From Planctomycetota bacterium (GTDB lineage: Bacteria; Planctomycetota; Phycisphaerae; Phycisphaerales; UBA1924), in the NCBI GenBank assembly GCA_014584315.1, contig JACTNA010000028.1:1-64000 (forward strand): DNA of 64,000 nt. Direction: 5' to 3'. The position numbers and the translations under genes were made by a program. The number at the start of each line of letters is the position of its first letter. Position 1 is the first letter of the stretch. Positions 8,649 through 17,030 of this stretch are shown here, one piece after another. The notes beneath the pieces are model-generated. The model was not told the DNA's origin. It did not search any database and saw nothing but the letters and a program-made list of their open reading frames with translations.

Positions 8649-9482
8649 TCACCCGATCCGCCGCATCAGCCCCATGCCGTAGTTCAGCGGCGAGAGGTAC
8701 AACTCGACCTGTTCGTACCGGCCCTGCCCGATCGTGTCCGCGTGGTCGAGGATGTGCCGCGGCCCCATGTGCCCGCCGCACTGCTCCGGGAAGGTGTCGT
8801 GCAGCAGCACGTACCCGCCCGTGTTCAGCACGGGCTCGACCGCGTGGAAGTCCGCCGTCGCGCCGGGCACCGAGTGGTCGCCGTCGATGAACGCGAAATC
8901 GACGCCTCCGAGGCGCGCCAGGTCGTCGCGCGCCGTGGGCAGCGTCTCCCAACTCAGCCCCTTGTGGAACCGCACGAAGTCGATCAGCCCGGCCTTCTCA
9001 AGCCGCTCCTTCACGAACTCGAGCCGTCCTTCGAGCATCTCGGCGTCGCGCCACGGCCCCTTGTGGATCGGCCCAAAGTCGTCGAAGCAGTGGATCTCCG
9101 CGCCGTCCGGCGTGCCCGCGCCCGGCGTCCGTCCCGCTTCCCGCAGCGCGGCCGCCATCCAGTGCGTGCTCACCGAGCAGAACGACCCGACCTCGACGAT
9201 CACCCGCGGCTGCAGGTTGCGGATCAGCCCGTGCAGCATCAGCCCCGCCTCCGGGCTGAGCGACGCCGGGAACGCGATCGGCATCGCGTACAACTCCTTC
9301 AGCGCCTGGAGCCAGCGCACGCCCGGGTTGTCCAACCACGCCGGGAACGCCCAGCGCGTCGGGTGCGGCCCGTCGTTGCGCGGAAAGAACCGCAACTGGT
9401 CGCGCGGCAGTGGTCCCCCCCCCGCGGTCGTGTCCGGTGTCGCCGCCGCGTCCGCGGGCCTGCTGCGCTTGAGCGTGAACAT
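8649..9482 (-). CDS. Class I SAM-dependent methyltransferase, CmcI/Methyltransf_24-like
   Basis: A 277-residue enzyme-like protein. The SAM site is VIVEVGSFCSVSTHWMA with an acidic strand end (IHCFDDFG), and later VDFAFIDGDHSVPGATADFHAV and GGYVLLHDTFPEQCGGH form the typical metal-dependent O-methyltransferase arrangement with DGDH and HD. It sits between the DNA methyltransferase and an LPS kinase homologue, so a role in surface-glycan or small-molecule methylation is plausible. GGGAGG precedes the start. The substrate is unknown. Confidence 0.75.
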   Translation of the reverse strand: MFTLKRSRPADAAATPDTTAGGGPLPRDQLRFFPRNDGPHPTRWAFPAWLDNPGVRWLQALKELYAMPIAFPASLSPEAGLMLHGLIRNLQPRVIVEVGSFCSVSTHWMAAALREAGRTPGAGTPDGAEIHCFDDFGPIHKGPWRDAEMLEGRLEFVKERLEKAGLIDFVRFHKGLSWETLPTARDDLARLGGVDFAFIDGDHSVPGATADFHAVEPVLNTGGYVLLHDTFPEQCGGHMGPRHILDHADTIGQGRYEQVELYLSPLNYGMGLMRRIG

Positions 9483-9534
9483 CGGGCGAATCCTCCCGGC
9501 CTCCGTGCCCCGGTCCCATCGTAGCGTCCGCCGC

Positions 9535-10329
9535 TCACGCCAGCGGGTCGTGCAGCGGCGTGGGGTCGCCGTGCGCCGCGACCCGCTTGCCGACGAGCCG
9601 CACCACCACCCACGTCAGGCGACGCCGCAGGTCGTCGGACGCCGACGGGAACGCGGACGCGACCGCGGACTCGAATACGCCCTGCACCATCCGCATGGGC
9701 ATGGGCGAACCGACGCCCGCCGGCTCGATCAGCAGCGACGCGATCATCCTCGCCATCGGCCTCAGGCGCCTGCCGGGCGATCGCCGAACCGCGACGCAGT
9801 CCACGACCGCGACCGACACCCGCCCTCCGTCCACGCCCGACACGATCAGGTTCGAGGGCTTGTGGTCGCGGTTGAACAGCCCCGCCCGCACGATCAGGCC
9901 GACCTGCTCGCCCACCGCGCCGGCCAGCGTGTCGCCCTCGCGCTCGCTCATCGTCCCGTCGGCCAGGTGCGCCAGCAGCGTGGCGCCTTCGACCCGCTCC
10001 ATCACGAGCGCGACGACGGGCGCACCGTCCAGCCGCGCCGTCGTCAGCAGCAGCGGCTTGGCCGTCGTCACGCCCACCCGCGCCAGCCGTTCCGCGCCCC
10101 GCCAGTGCCGGTGCCCGCGCGTCGTGCCGGTGAGCGCCTGGACCCGTCGGCGCACGCCCGTCAGGGGCCAGGCCTTGACGATCACGCCAGCGCCGCCGAC
10201 CTCCGCGGCGAGGACGCGCCCGCCCTCGTGCTCCTTGAGCGTGCGCGCCGTGCGCGCCCACGCCCCCCCCGAGAGCCGCTCGGCCCAGCCGCCGGCGTCC
10301 CGCAACGTCCTGCCGGTCACGAAGTCCAT
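9535..10329 (-). CDS. Lipopolysaccharide (Kdo/heptose) kinase-like protein
   Basis: A protein-kinase-fold protein of 264 residues. A nucleotide-binding lysine is likely in VIVKAWPL. The catalytic loop is AGLFNRDHKPSNLIV, with an acidic VVDCVAV in place of DFG. This pattern fits the WaaP/KdkA/Kdo-kinase family that phosphorylates lipid A core sugars. The glycosyltransferase at 11 kb and lptD downstream support an LPS role. The true start is the ATG at 10329; sequence upstream in frame is antisense to the small protein at 10402. TACCGT lies eight bases before ATG. Confidence 0.7.
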   Translation of the reverse strand: MDFVTGRTLRDAGGWAERLSGGAWARTARTLKEHEGGRVLAAEVGGAGVIVKAWPLTGVRRRVQALTGTTRGHRHWRGAERLARVGVTTAKPLLLTTARLDGAPVVALVMERVEGATLLAHLADGTMSEREGDTLAGAVGEQVGLIVRAGLFNRDHKPSNLIVSGVDGGRVSVAVVDCVAVRRSPGRRLRPMARMIASLLIEPAGVGSPMPMRMVQGVFESAVASAFPSASDDLRRRLTWVVVRLVGKRVAAHGDPTPLHDPLA

Positions 10330-10337
10330 CGGCGAAG

Positions 10338-10343
10338 ACGGTA
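10338..10343 (-). promoter_or_regulatory. -10-like TACCGT before the LPS kinase gene
   Basis: On the minus strand TACCGT ends eight bases upstream of ATG, matching the leaderless-like spacing seen at coaD, hisS, mntR and nuoG. Confidence 0.3.
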
Positions 10344-10364
10344 GGGGGTTCGAGGCCGGGACGG

Positions 10365-10399
10365 GCGATCTCACGATCGCTACAATCTCTCGAGATCGC
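10365..10399 (+). promoter_or_regulatory. Inverted-repeat operator around a -10 box
   Basis: GCGATCTC and GAGATCGC form a perfect 8-base inverted repeat separated by 19 bases, with TACAAT between the arms. The right arm ends two bases before the ATG of the small gene at 10402. This geometry suits autoregulation by a DNA-binding product of the cassette. Confidence 0.5.
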
Positions 10400-10401
10400 G
10401 C

Positions 10402-10620
10402 ATGACCGACTCGCCTCATCATCCCGATCGCGTCGACCGCACCGCAGTGTCGATCGCGTCGCTCCACGACCCTCCCGATGACGCGGCTTTCTGGCGCACT
10501 CGGACCGTGCAAGACCGCCTGCGAGGCATCGAGACTCTTCGGTGGATGAACCATGGCCACCCCGCCACTTCCGCACGACTTCAGCGAGTTCTTGAAGTTG
10601 CTGAACGAGAGCGGGGTTAG
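10402..10620 (+). CDS. Small antitoxin-like protein upstream of nucleotidyltransferase
   Basis: A 72-residue protein with a conserved-looking core, AAFWRTRTVQDRLRGIETLRWMNHG, and an end PATSARLQRVLEVAERE. Proteins of this size with an ERL..E.LR...YG....RLQRVLE pattern are commonly encoded directly upstream of DUF6036-type nucleotidyltransferases (recognition from memory, no search). Its 3' end overlaps the next gene by 68 bases. An operator-like repeat precedes it. A role as antitoxin or partner subunit is inference. Confidence 0.6.
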   Translation: MTDSPHHPDRVDRTAVSIASLHDPPDDAAFWRTRTVQDRLRGIETLRWMNHGHPATSARLQRVLEVAERERG

Positions 10621-11005
10621 GTACCTTGTCGTCGGCGGCCACGCCGTCGGCACGCACGGGTACGTCCGCTACACCGGCGATCTCGACGTCTGGGTCGCCA
10701 TCGATTCGTCCAACGCGAAGCGCCTGCTCGAAGCCCTCAGGAAGTTCGGGTTCGACCAGCCGTCGTTGACGACGGAGTTGTTCACGCGGGATCATCAGAT
10801 CGTCCGGATGGGCGTGCCTCCGATGCGCATCGAGGTCCACACCAGCCTTTCGGGCGTCGAGTTCGAGGCCTGCTACGCCAGGCGGCAAACCGTCTGCGTC
10901 GAGGGCGTGGAGATGCCGGTGATCGGACTGGAGGACCTGCGGGCCAACAAGGCCGCCGCCGGCCGGACCAAAGATAAACTGGACCTCGAGAACCTGCCGG
11001 ACTGA
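10553..11005 (+). CDS. MNT-fold nucleotidyltransferase (DUF6036/AbiEii-like)
   Basis: A 150-residue protein with the minimal nucleotidyltransferase signature: VVGGHAVGTHGYVRYTGDLDVWV, i.e. GG, spacer and DxDxW with the two catalytic aspartates, plus a later acidic residue in MRIEVHTSL. The C-terminus, PVIGLEDLRANKAAAGRTKDKLDLENL, is characteristic of AbiEii-like enzymes. Such proteins act as toxins in type IV-like or HEPN/MNT systems or modify RNA. The overlap with the preceding small gene implies translational coupling. GC content is visibly lower than in the flanking glycosyltransferase gene. Confidence 0.8.
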   Translation: MATPPLPHDFSEFLKLLNESGVRYLVVGGHAVGTHGYVRYTGDLDVWVAIDSSNAKRLLEALRKFGFDQPSLTTELFTRDHQIVRMGVPPMRIEVHTSLSGVEFEACYARRQTVCVEGVEMPVIGLEDLRANKAAAGRTKDKLDLENLPD

Positions 11006-11080
11006 CGAACGATCGCCGCGCCCACCCTTGTGTCGCCGCCCGATTGACAACCGCCCCCCCGCGCCCGACCATCCGCACGG

Positions 11081-11884
11081 ATGACCCTCTCCGTCGTCAT
11101 TGTCTGCCGCGACAACGAGGCCACCATCGGCCGAACGCTCGCCAGCGTCGCCAGCCTGGCGACCGAGATCGTCGCCCTGGATTCCGGCTCCGCCGACGGC
11201 ACCATCCCGCTCCTCGAACGCGAGGGCGCGCGCGTCGAGCGCGTCCAGTGGCAGGGCCACGTCGCCACCAAGCAACTCGCCCTCCGCGCCGCCTCGTGCG
11301 AGTGGGTTCTCAGCATCGACAGCGACGAGTCCGTCGAGCCGGACCTGGCCGAGTCGTTGCGCGCCTTCCTCGCCTCGCCCGATCCGGGCGCGGTCGCCGC
11401 CCGCGTGAACCGCAAGGTCTGGTTCGCGGGGCGGTTCCTCGAGCACGCCTGGCAGCCCGAGTGGCGGCTCCGGCTCGTCCGCCGCGACGACGCCGAGGCA
11501 GGACGCGCGAAGTGGGGGGGGGTCAACCCGCACGACAAACTGGAGGTCGAGACCGGCCCCGGGCGCGGCGTGGTGGACCTGGCCGGCACGCTCCGCCACG
11601 ACTCCTTCACCGACATGGCCGACCACCTCGCCAACCAGGTCCGGCACGCCCGCGTCGCCGCGGAGAGCCTGCACGCCCTCGGGCGTCGCGGCAGTGTCTG
11701 GCGGCTCGCCACCTCCCCCCCCGCGGCCTTCCTGAAGCAGGTCGTGCTCAAGGCCGCCTGGCGCGACGGCTGGCGGGGCTGGGCCGCCGCGGGCTCCACC
11801 GCCGCCTCCACCCTGATGAAGCACATCCTGCTCCTCGAACGGTCCGGAAGGGCCTCCGAGGGTCCACCCCCGCCCCGTGCCTAG
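11081..11884 (+). CDS. Family 2 glycosyltransferase (LPS core WaaE/KdtX-like)
   Basis: A GT-A fold enzyme of 267 residues. The start, LSVVIVCRDNEATIGRTLASV, and EIVALDSGSADGT define the nucleotide-sugar site; SIDSDESVEPDL is the DxD metal site; EWRLRLVRRDDA is typical of the WaaE/KdtX subgroup. It lacks membrane segments except a weak C-terminal amphipathic region. With the LPS kinase it suggests a core-oligosaccharide locus. The gene runs opposite to the kinase gene. Confidence 0.85.
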   Translation: MTLSVVIVCRDNEATIGRTLASVASLATEIVALDSGSADGTIPLLEREGARVERVQWQGHVATKQLALRAASCEWVLSIDSDESVEPDLAESLRAFLASPDPGAVAARVNRKVWFAGRFLEHAWQPEWRLRLVRRDDAEAGRAKWGGVNPHDKLEVETGPGRGVVDLAGTLRHDSFTDMADHLANQVRHARVAAESLHALGRRGSVWRLATSPPAAFLKQVVLKAAWRDGWRGWAAAGSTAASTLMKHILLLERSGRASEGPPPPRA

Positions 11885-12081
11885 ACTTCCGTGACCCGAC
11901 GAGCGGGCTGGCGATGCCGGAGTGGCGTTGCACCGCGTCTCGGGCCGATGTTCAGAGGCACGCCGCGCTTCTGTCCGAACCGTCTGCGGCGGATGGCGAG
12001 CGTTCTCATCCCCACGCCGGGGCTGCCAACGCCTGTCATCCGCCGTGGGCCGGACGAACCCGTCGCGGCCACGGAGACCCC

Positions 12082-13677
12082 ATGACGCAGATGATGATGC
12101 CGGAAGCCGGCGCAGACCCGGACCACACCCAGACCACACCCAGCGCCCAGCCCGCCGACGGATCGTCGGAGGGCGGCAAGCCCCGTCGGCGACGCCGGCG
12201 CCGCGGCAAGGGCCGCTCCGGCGCGCCGGGCGACAACCGCGAACGCACCGACGGCGTCGCCCCCCCCTCGCGTCCCGCGCCCGCGCGTCAGCGCGGCCTC
12301 GGCGCGGACGTCTCGAACCCCGAGGTCTTCGACCAGGGCACGTCCTTCGACACGCTCGGGCTGAGCGAGCCGGTGCTGCGCGGCCTGCACGAGGCGGGCT
12401 TCCAGCGGCCCACCTACATCCAGGCGAAACTCATCCCGGCCGTGCTCACGGGGCGCGACGTGCTGGGGCAGGCCAAGACCGGCACGGGCAAGACCGCCGC
12501 GTTCGGCCTCCCGCTGCTGCACATGGTCAAGAAGGGCGCGGCCTTCAGCGCGCTCGTCCTCGCCCCCACGCGCGAACTCGCCGTGCAGATCACCGAGGAG
12601 ATCAACCACCTCGGCCGCCACACCGGCCTCACGGCCGTCACCGTCTACGGCGGGCAGCGCATCCAGACCCAGGTGGACAAGCTCAACCGCGGCCCCGAGA
12701 TCATCGTCGGCACGCCGGGGCGCATCTTCGACATGGTCGATCGCGGGCACCTGCACTTCAAGAACGTCCGCTTCGCCGTGCTCGACGAGGTGGACCGCAT
12801 GCTCGACATCGGCTTCCGCGAGGACATCCGGCGCATCCTCTCCCGGTGCCCGGCCGAGCGGCAGACCGTCGTCGTCAGCGCGACCATCAGCCGCGACATC
12901 GAGGACCTCGCCCGCCGCTACATGCGCAACCCCGAGAAGATCGTCACGACCGCCGGCTCGCTCACGGCCAGCATGGTCGAGCAGCACTACCTCGCCGTCG
13001 CCCCGTGGGACAAGAAGAAACTCCTGCTGCACCTGCTCAAGCACGAGGAGCCGGCCCTCACGCTGGTCTTCTGCCGCCTCAAGCGCACCGTGGACGAACT
13101 CGCCCGGTACCTCAACGCCAAGGGCGTCGAGACCCACGCCATGCACGGCGACATGAGCCAGAGCAAGCGCACCGCCACCATGCGCAAGTTCAAGGAGGGC
13201 GAACTCGCCGTCCTCATCGCCAGCGACCTCGCCAGCCGGGGCATCGACGTCGACGGGATCAGCCACGTCGTGAACTACGACCTCCCCGAAGACCCCGACC
13301 TCTACGTCCACCGCATCGGACGCACCGCCCGCGCCGGACGCAAGGGCGTCGCGTGGGCCTTCGTGACGCCCGAGCAGGGGAAACTGCTCACGCAGATCGA
13401 GCGCCTCGTCAACGCCGAAATCCCGCGCATGGACTACCCCGACTTCACGCCCACGCCGAAGCCCGACACCTGGCGTCCCGAACCGACCGGCGGCCGCCCG
13501 CCCGTCGAGATCGTCGGCGTGCCCGACAAGGCGCGCAACCGCCTCGCCGCGCCGGAAGGGCCGCAACTCCCGGAGGACCCGGCGAAACTCGCCGCCAAGT
13601 TCCCCGGGGGCGTCGTGCCGACGAAGCTCCCGCCCAAGACCCTGCGCGGGCGCGTGCCCACGCGGCGGGGCGGGTGA
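12082..13677 (+). CDS. DEAD-box-family RNA helicase (DEVD variant)
   Basis: The 531-residue protein has an acidic and basic N-terminal extension with a KPRRRRRRRGKGR tract (about 33-45), then the full helicase core: Q motif around GFQRPTYIQ, AKTGTGKT (131-138), PTRELAVQ, DEVD in place of DEAD (235-238), SAT (266-268), and HRIGRTARAG. It probably remodels RNA or ribosomal particles. The C-terminal 100 residues are Pro-rich. GGAG precedes ATG 12082; the ORF extension to 11044 overlaps the glycosyltransferase gene and is spurious. Only nine bases separate its stop from the convergent lptD stop. Confidence 0.9.
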   Translation: MTQMMMPEAGADPDHTQTTPSAQPADGSSEGGKPRRRRRRRGKGRSGAPGDNRERTDGVAPPSRPAPARQRGLGADVSNPEVFDQGTSFDTLGLSEPVLRGLHEAGFQRPTYIQAKLIPAVLTGRDVLGQAKTGTGKTAAFGLPLLHMVKKGAAFSALVLAPTRELAVQITEEINHLGRHTGLTAVTVYGGQRIQTQVDKLNRGPEIIVGTPGRIFDMVDRGHLHFKNVRFAVLDEVDRMLDIGFREDIRRILSRCPAERQTVVVSATISRDIEDLARRYMRNPEKIVTTAGSLTASMVEQHYLAVAPWDKKKLLLHLLKHEEPALTLVFCRLKRTVDELARYLNAKGVETHAMHGDMSQSKRTATMRKFKEGELAVLIASDLASRGIDVDGISHVVNYDLPEDPDLYVHRIGRTARAGRKGVAWAFVTPEQGKLLTQIERLVNAEIPRMDYPDFTPTPKPDTWRPEPTGGRPPVEIVGVPDKARNRLAAPEGPQLPEDPAKLAAKFPGGVVPTKLPPKTLRGRVPTRRGG

Positions 13678-13686
13678 GCCTCGCCG

Positions 13687-16600
13687 TTATCCGCCCAGCC
13701 GGGACGACCCGCCCTGCGCCGTCCCCAGGCCCGTCACGCCGACGGCCCCGGTCAGCCCGCGCGGGCTCACGATCACGCCGATCCCCGCTTCGTCGGTGAT
13801 CTTGTTGTAACTGAACGCCACGCCGAGGGTGAGGTTCGGGAAGTCCCGCGTCACTGTCGCCGAGAACCGCTCGAAGTCACCGGCGTCGGTGTCGTAGTTG
13901 GCGCTCAGGCCCGCGCGGTACTTGGAGGTGAGCGCGTAGTTGGCGCCGAACGAGACGACGGTCGAGTCCATCGCGTTCACGAAGTTCGTCGAGACGTAGG
14001 TGCGGAAGTCCGGCGTGTGGTCCACCACCAGCCCCGCCGACGAGTACGAGGGCTGGCTCTTCTCGAAGTCGTACACCATCCGCCCCACGATCCCCACCGC
14101 GTCCGTCGCCTGCCAGAGCGCCTCGGCGTTGATGAACTCGCCGGGATTGGAGAGTTCGGGGCGGTCCTCGAACCACCGCCCGATCGGCGACTCGGGGTCC
14201 GTGTCCGCCGACGACCAGACGTACTCCGTCCGCAGCGTCAGCACGTCCACGGTGCGCCAGCGGCCCGGCCCGCCGCGCTTCGTCTGCCAGGCCTGGTCGA
14301 TCCCGGCGCGGATCATCGTGCCCTCGGCGATCGACTCGACCGAGTCGTCGTAGACCGGCAGGTTCACGCGGTCCACGTTCGTGAACCCGTGCCACACCGT
14401 CACGCCAGGCTCGATCACGTGGCGCACGCGGTGCAGGTCGAAGAGGCGGCTGTCCACCGAGTCGTCCACGCGGTGGATGGTCGTCGAGAACCGCACGCCC
14501 GCGCCGCCCCACAGACGCGCGTTGTCCGCCTCCTCCGGCGAGTAGCCCGTGAAGTCCGTGTCCCGCGCCGTCCCCCGCGCCACGACGAACGGGCTGACGC
14601 TGATCGGCCCGGCCGCCAGTTGCATCGAGAACTCGTTGCGGGTGTCCGCGCGGACGATCGGCGCTTCGTGCAGTCCCTCCCCGCGCAGGCGGTCCGCGAT
14701 CGAGTCCACGGGGTCGATCCCGAACGCCGCCTCGGACGTGCGGCGCACGCGGTACCCCGTCTCGCGCGCCTCGGGGTCGTGGAAGTTCAGCGCGAGTTGC
14801 CCGACGCGGTGCTCGCCGTGGTACGTGAACAGCCCCGGGTACTCGTCCGGCGAGAGGTCCAGGCCGACGACCGAGTACACCGCCTCGGGCAGTTTGTCGA
14901 CGCTGTACCCCTGGCTCGAGAGCAGGTAGTCGTTGGTGATGAAGTCGTTGAGGTCCGCCTTCGCCTCGAGTTGCAGCAGCGTGTGGTCGTCGCGGCGGGC
15001 GAGGTGCCCGCGCGTCGTCACCTCGCGCCGCCGCTCCGTGATCCCCTGGAACAGCGCGGGCGCCAGCCTCGGGTCCGAGATGTACGACCCCTCCAGCGTC
15101 AGCGTCCACAGGTCGTTCACGCGCCAGCGGTGGTCGGCCAGCACGATCCCCCGCGTCCCGCCCTCGCGCGACAGCCGCGGCCCCGGCTTCATCACGTCCG
15201 TCCCCGAGTCGTCGAAGAGCATGTACGCGAACAGGTTCCCCTCGTGGTCGCGCCGGCGGATCGCGGCCTCCGCGCCCACCGCGAACCCCCGCTCGTTGTA
15301 GTAGTCCGCGAGCAGTTCCGTGCTCACCCCGTCCGGGGCGCGCAGCCCGAAGAGGCTCCACGCGTCCCACGCCGTCTTCCACGCCGGGCCCGTCCGCGAC
15401 GACGACTCGAACGCCGCGTTCCGCAGCGGGATCGCGTTCGGATCGCCCACGAACCGCGGCCAGTACAGGAACGGCACGCCCGCCCCGCGCAGCGTCAGGT
15501 CGCGCGCGTCCACCAGGTGCCCGCTCGTCCCGTCGCCGCGCCCGTACTGCGTGACCGACACCGATCCCGCGCCGATCGAGAAGTGCGGGCGCGAAAAGCG
15601 CGTGTTCGCCAGCGTCGCGCGCTCGGCCACGAACTGCCGCTCACCCTCCTGCCGGATCGACGACGCCCGCACGTACAGCGGGATGCGCCGCCGCGCGTCG
15701 TACGACCACAGCACCGCGTCCGCCACCAGCCCCCGGTCCTCGCGCACGTCGTAGTAGATCCGCGGCCCGCGCAGCGTGTACGTCCCGTCCGACGCGATCG
15801 CGTCCCCCTCGAGGTACACGCCCAGCACGTCCTCCGCCGACAGACGAGACAGGTCCGCCGCCCCCCCCGGCGACAGGAAGACCACCGCCCGCTCGCCGGT
15901 CAACTGCATCGTCCGCTGCGAGCGCGGCTGCCAGTACTGCACGCGCACGCCCCCGGTCAGCAGCACCGCCCGTTCGTCATCCCCCGGCACCAGCACGATC
16001 TGCCCCGCCGAGAACGTGAAGACGCCGTCGGACGGGAAGATCCGCGTCGGCGGCGGCTCCGGCTCGACCACGCGGCCGCCGGGCGAGGGGAGCGTCCCGT
16101 CCGCGACGCCCTCGGTCGGCTCGTCCTCGGGCGGGGGCGTGTCGCGATCATCGGGGGCGCGCACGACCTCGACGGGCGGCGGTGGGGGGGGGGTGGGATC
16201 GCGCGCGGGCGGCGCTTCGACACGATCCGGCTCCGCGCGCGCCGGGGGCCGCTCCACGAACGGTCGATCGGGCCGCCAGCGGCGCTCGACCCGCACGGGA
16301 GGCTCGGGCGGCGAGACGATCGCGCGCAGGTACTCGGCGAGTTCGGCCTCGGCCTCGTCGATGAAGGCGTCGCGCGGGCGACCCTCCTCGGCCAGGTCCG
16401 CGTGCAGACGCACCGGCTCCTCGGTCGCCACCACGCCCTGCACCGACAGCCGCTCCGCGCTGACGGTGACGGCCGCGTCCGCCGCCCCGCCCCCGACCCG
16501 GTCGAAATACACGAACACCTGATGCACCGTCGCCCCCGGCGGGGCGTCGTCGGCCTCGTGCGCTTCGAGCCTTCGCATCCACACCACCGCCCGCTTCGCG

Positions 16601-16920
16601 TTGAACCGGTGCAGCCCGAGCGTGACGACGACATCGCCGTCGAGCAGCATCCGACGCACGGGCGGCGCGACGCTCCCGTCCGGCCGCCGTGCGCCCGGCT
16701 CGGCCCAGACGCGCGCCGTTCGTGCGGCGAACTCGACCCGGCCGCGAACCGCCCCCGCGGGCAGACGCATGGAGCCGAAGTCCCGCGCCGCGATCGCCTC
16801 CGGCTGGCGCACGGGGGTGCCGCCCGGAGCGGGCGCGGCGGGCAGGCCGAGCGCGACGACGCCACCGACGATCGGCGGAGCCAGCCAGCGGCGCGCGGGA
16901 TGTCGAAACCGCCGGGGCAT
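13687..16920 (-). CDS. lptD: LptD/OstA-like LPS assembly outer-membrane protein
   Basis: A 1077-residue protein with an N-terminal signal. Residues about 60-200 and 290-400 form OstA-like beta-jellyroll repeats (VVTLGLHRFNAKRAVVW, VLLTGGVRVQYW, LRGPRIYYDVREDRG). They are separated by a Pro-rich linker (PTPPPPPPVEV). The remaining 650 residues are beta-barrel-like with alternating aromatics, ending in a Gly/Ser tail. In diderms LptD inserts LPS into the outer leaflet with LptE. The linker insertion is not usual in proteobacterial LptD. No lptE or lptA is adjacent. I start at the second methionine (MPRRF), closest to the signal. Confidence 0.8.
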   Translation of the reverse strand: MPRRFRHPARRWLAPPIVGGVVALGLPAAPAPGGTPVRQPEAIAARDFGSMRLPAGAVRGRVEFAARTARVWAEPGARRPDGSVAPPVRRMLLDGDVVVTLGLHRFNAKRAVVWMRRLEAHEADDAPPGATVHQVFVYFDRVGGGAADAAVTVSAERLSVQGVVATEEPVRLHADLAEEGRPRDAFIDEAEAELAEYLRAIVSPPEPPVRVERRWRPDRPFVERPPARAEPDRVEAPPARDPTPPPPPPVEVVRAPDDRDTPPPEDEPTEGVADGTLPSPGGRVVEPEPPPTRIFPSDGVFTFSAGQIVLVPGDDERAVLLTGGVRVQYWQPRSQRTMQLTGERAVVFLSPGGAADLSRLSAEDVLGVYLEGDAIASDGTYTLRGPRIYYDVREDRGLVADAVLWSYDARRRIPLYVRASSIRQEGERQFVAERATLANTRFSRPHFSIGAGSVSVTQYGRGDGTSGHLVDARDLTLRGAGVPFLYWPRFVGDPNAIPLRNAAFESSSRTGPAWKTAWDAWSLFGLRAPDGVSTELLADYYNERGFAVGAEAAIRRRDHEGNLFAYMLFDDSGTDVMKPGPRLSREGGTRGIVLADHRWRVNDLWTLTLEGSYISDPRLAPALFQGITERRREVTTRGHLARRDDHTLLQLEAKADLNDFITNDYLLSSQGYSVDKLPEAVYSVVGLDLSPDEYPGLFTYHGEHRVGQLALNFHDPEARETGYRVRRTSEAAFGIDPVDSIADRLRGEGLHEAPIVRADTRNEFSMQLAAGPISVSPFVVARGTARDTDFTGYSPEEADNARLWGGAGVRFSTTIHRVDDSVDSRLFDLHRVRHVIEPGVTVWHGFTNVDRVNLPVYDDSVESIAEGTMIRAGIDQAWQTKRGGPGRWRTVDVLTLRTEYVWSSADTDPESPIGRWFEDRPELSNPGEFINAEALWQATDAVGIVGRMVYDFEKSQPSYSSAGLVVDHTPDFRTYVSTNFVNAMDSTVVSFGANYALTSKYRAGLSANYDTDAGDFERFSATVTRDFPNLTLGVAFSYNKITDEAGIGVIVSPRGLTGAVGVTGLGTAQGGSSRLGG

Positions 16921-17030
16921 ACGGCCGCTCGTGGGTTGCACGCGGGCCCGGCCACCACGGCCCGGACCCGGAGCGAGCGGATGCTAACCGGGGATCGGCG
17001 TGGCCACAAGTCGGCCGACGCCGGCGCTCG

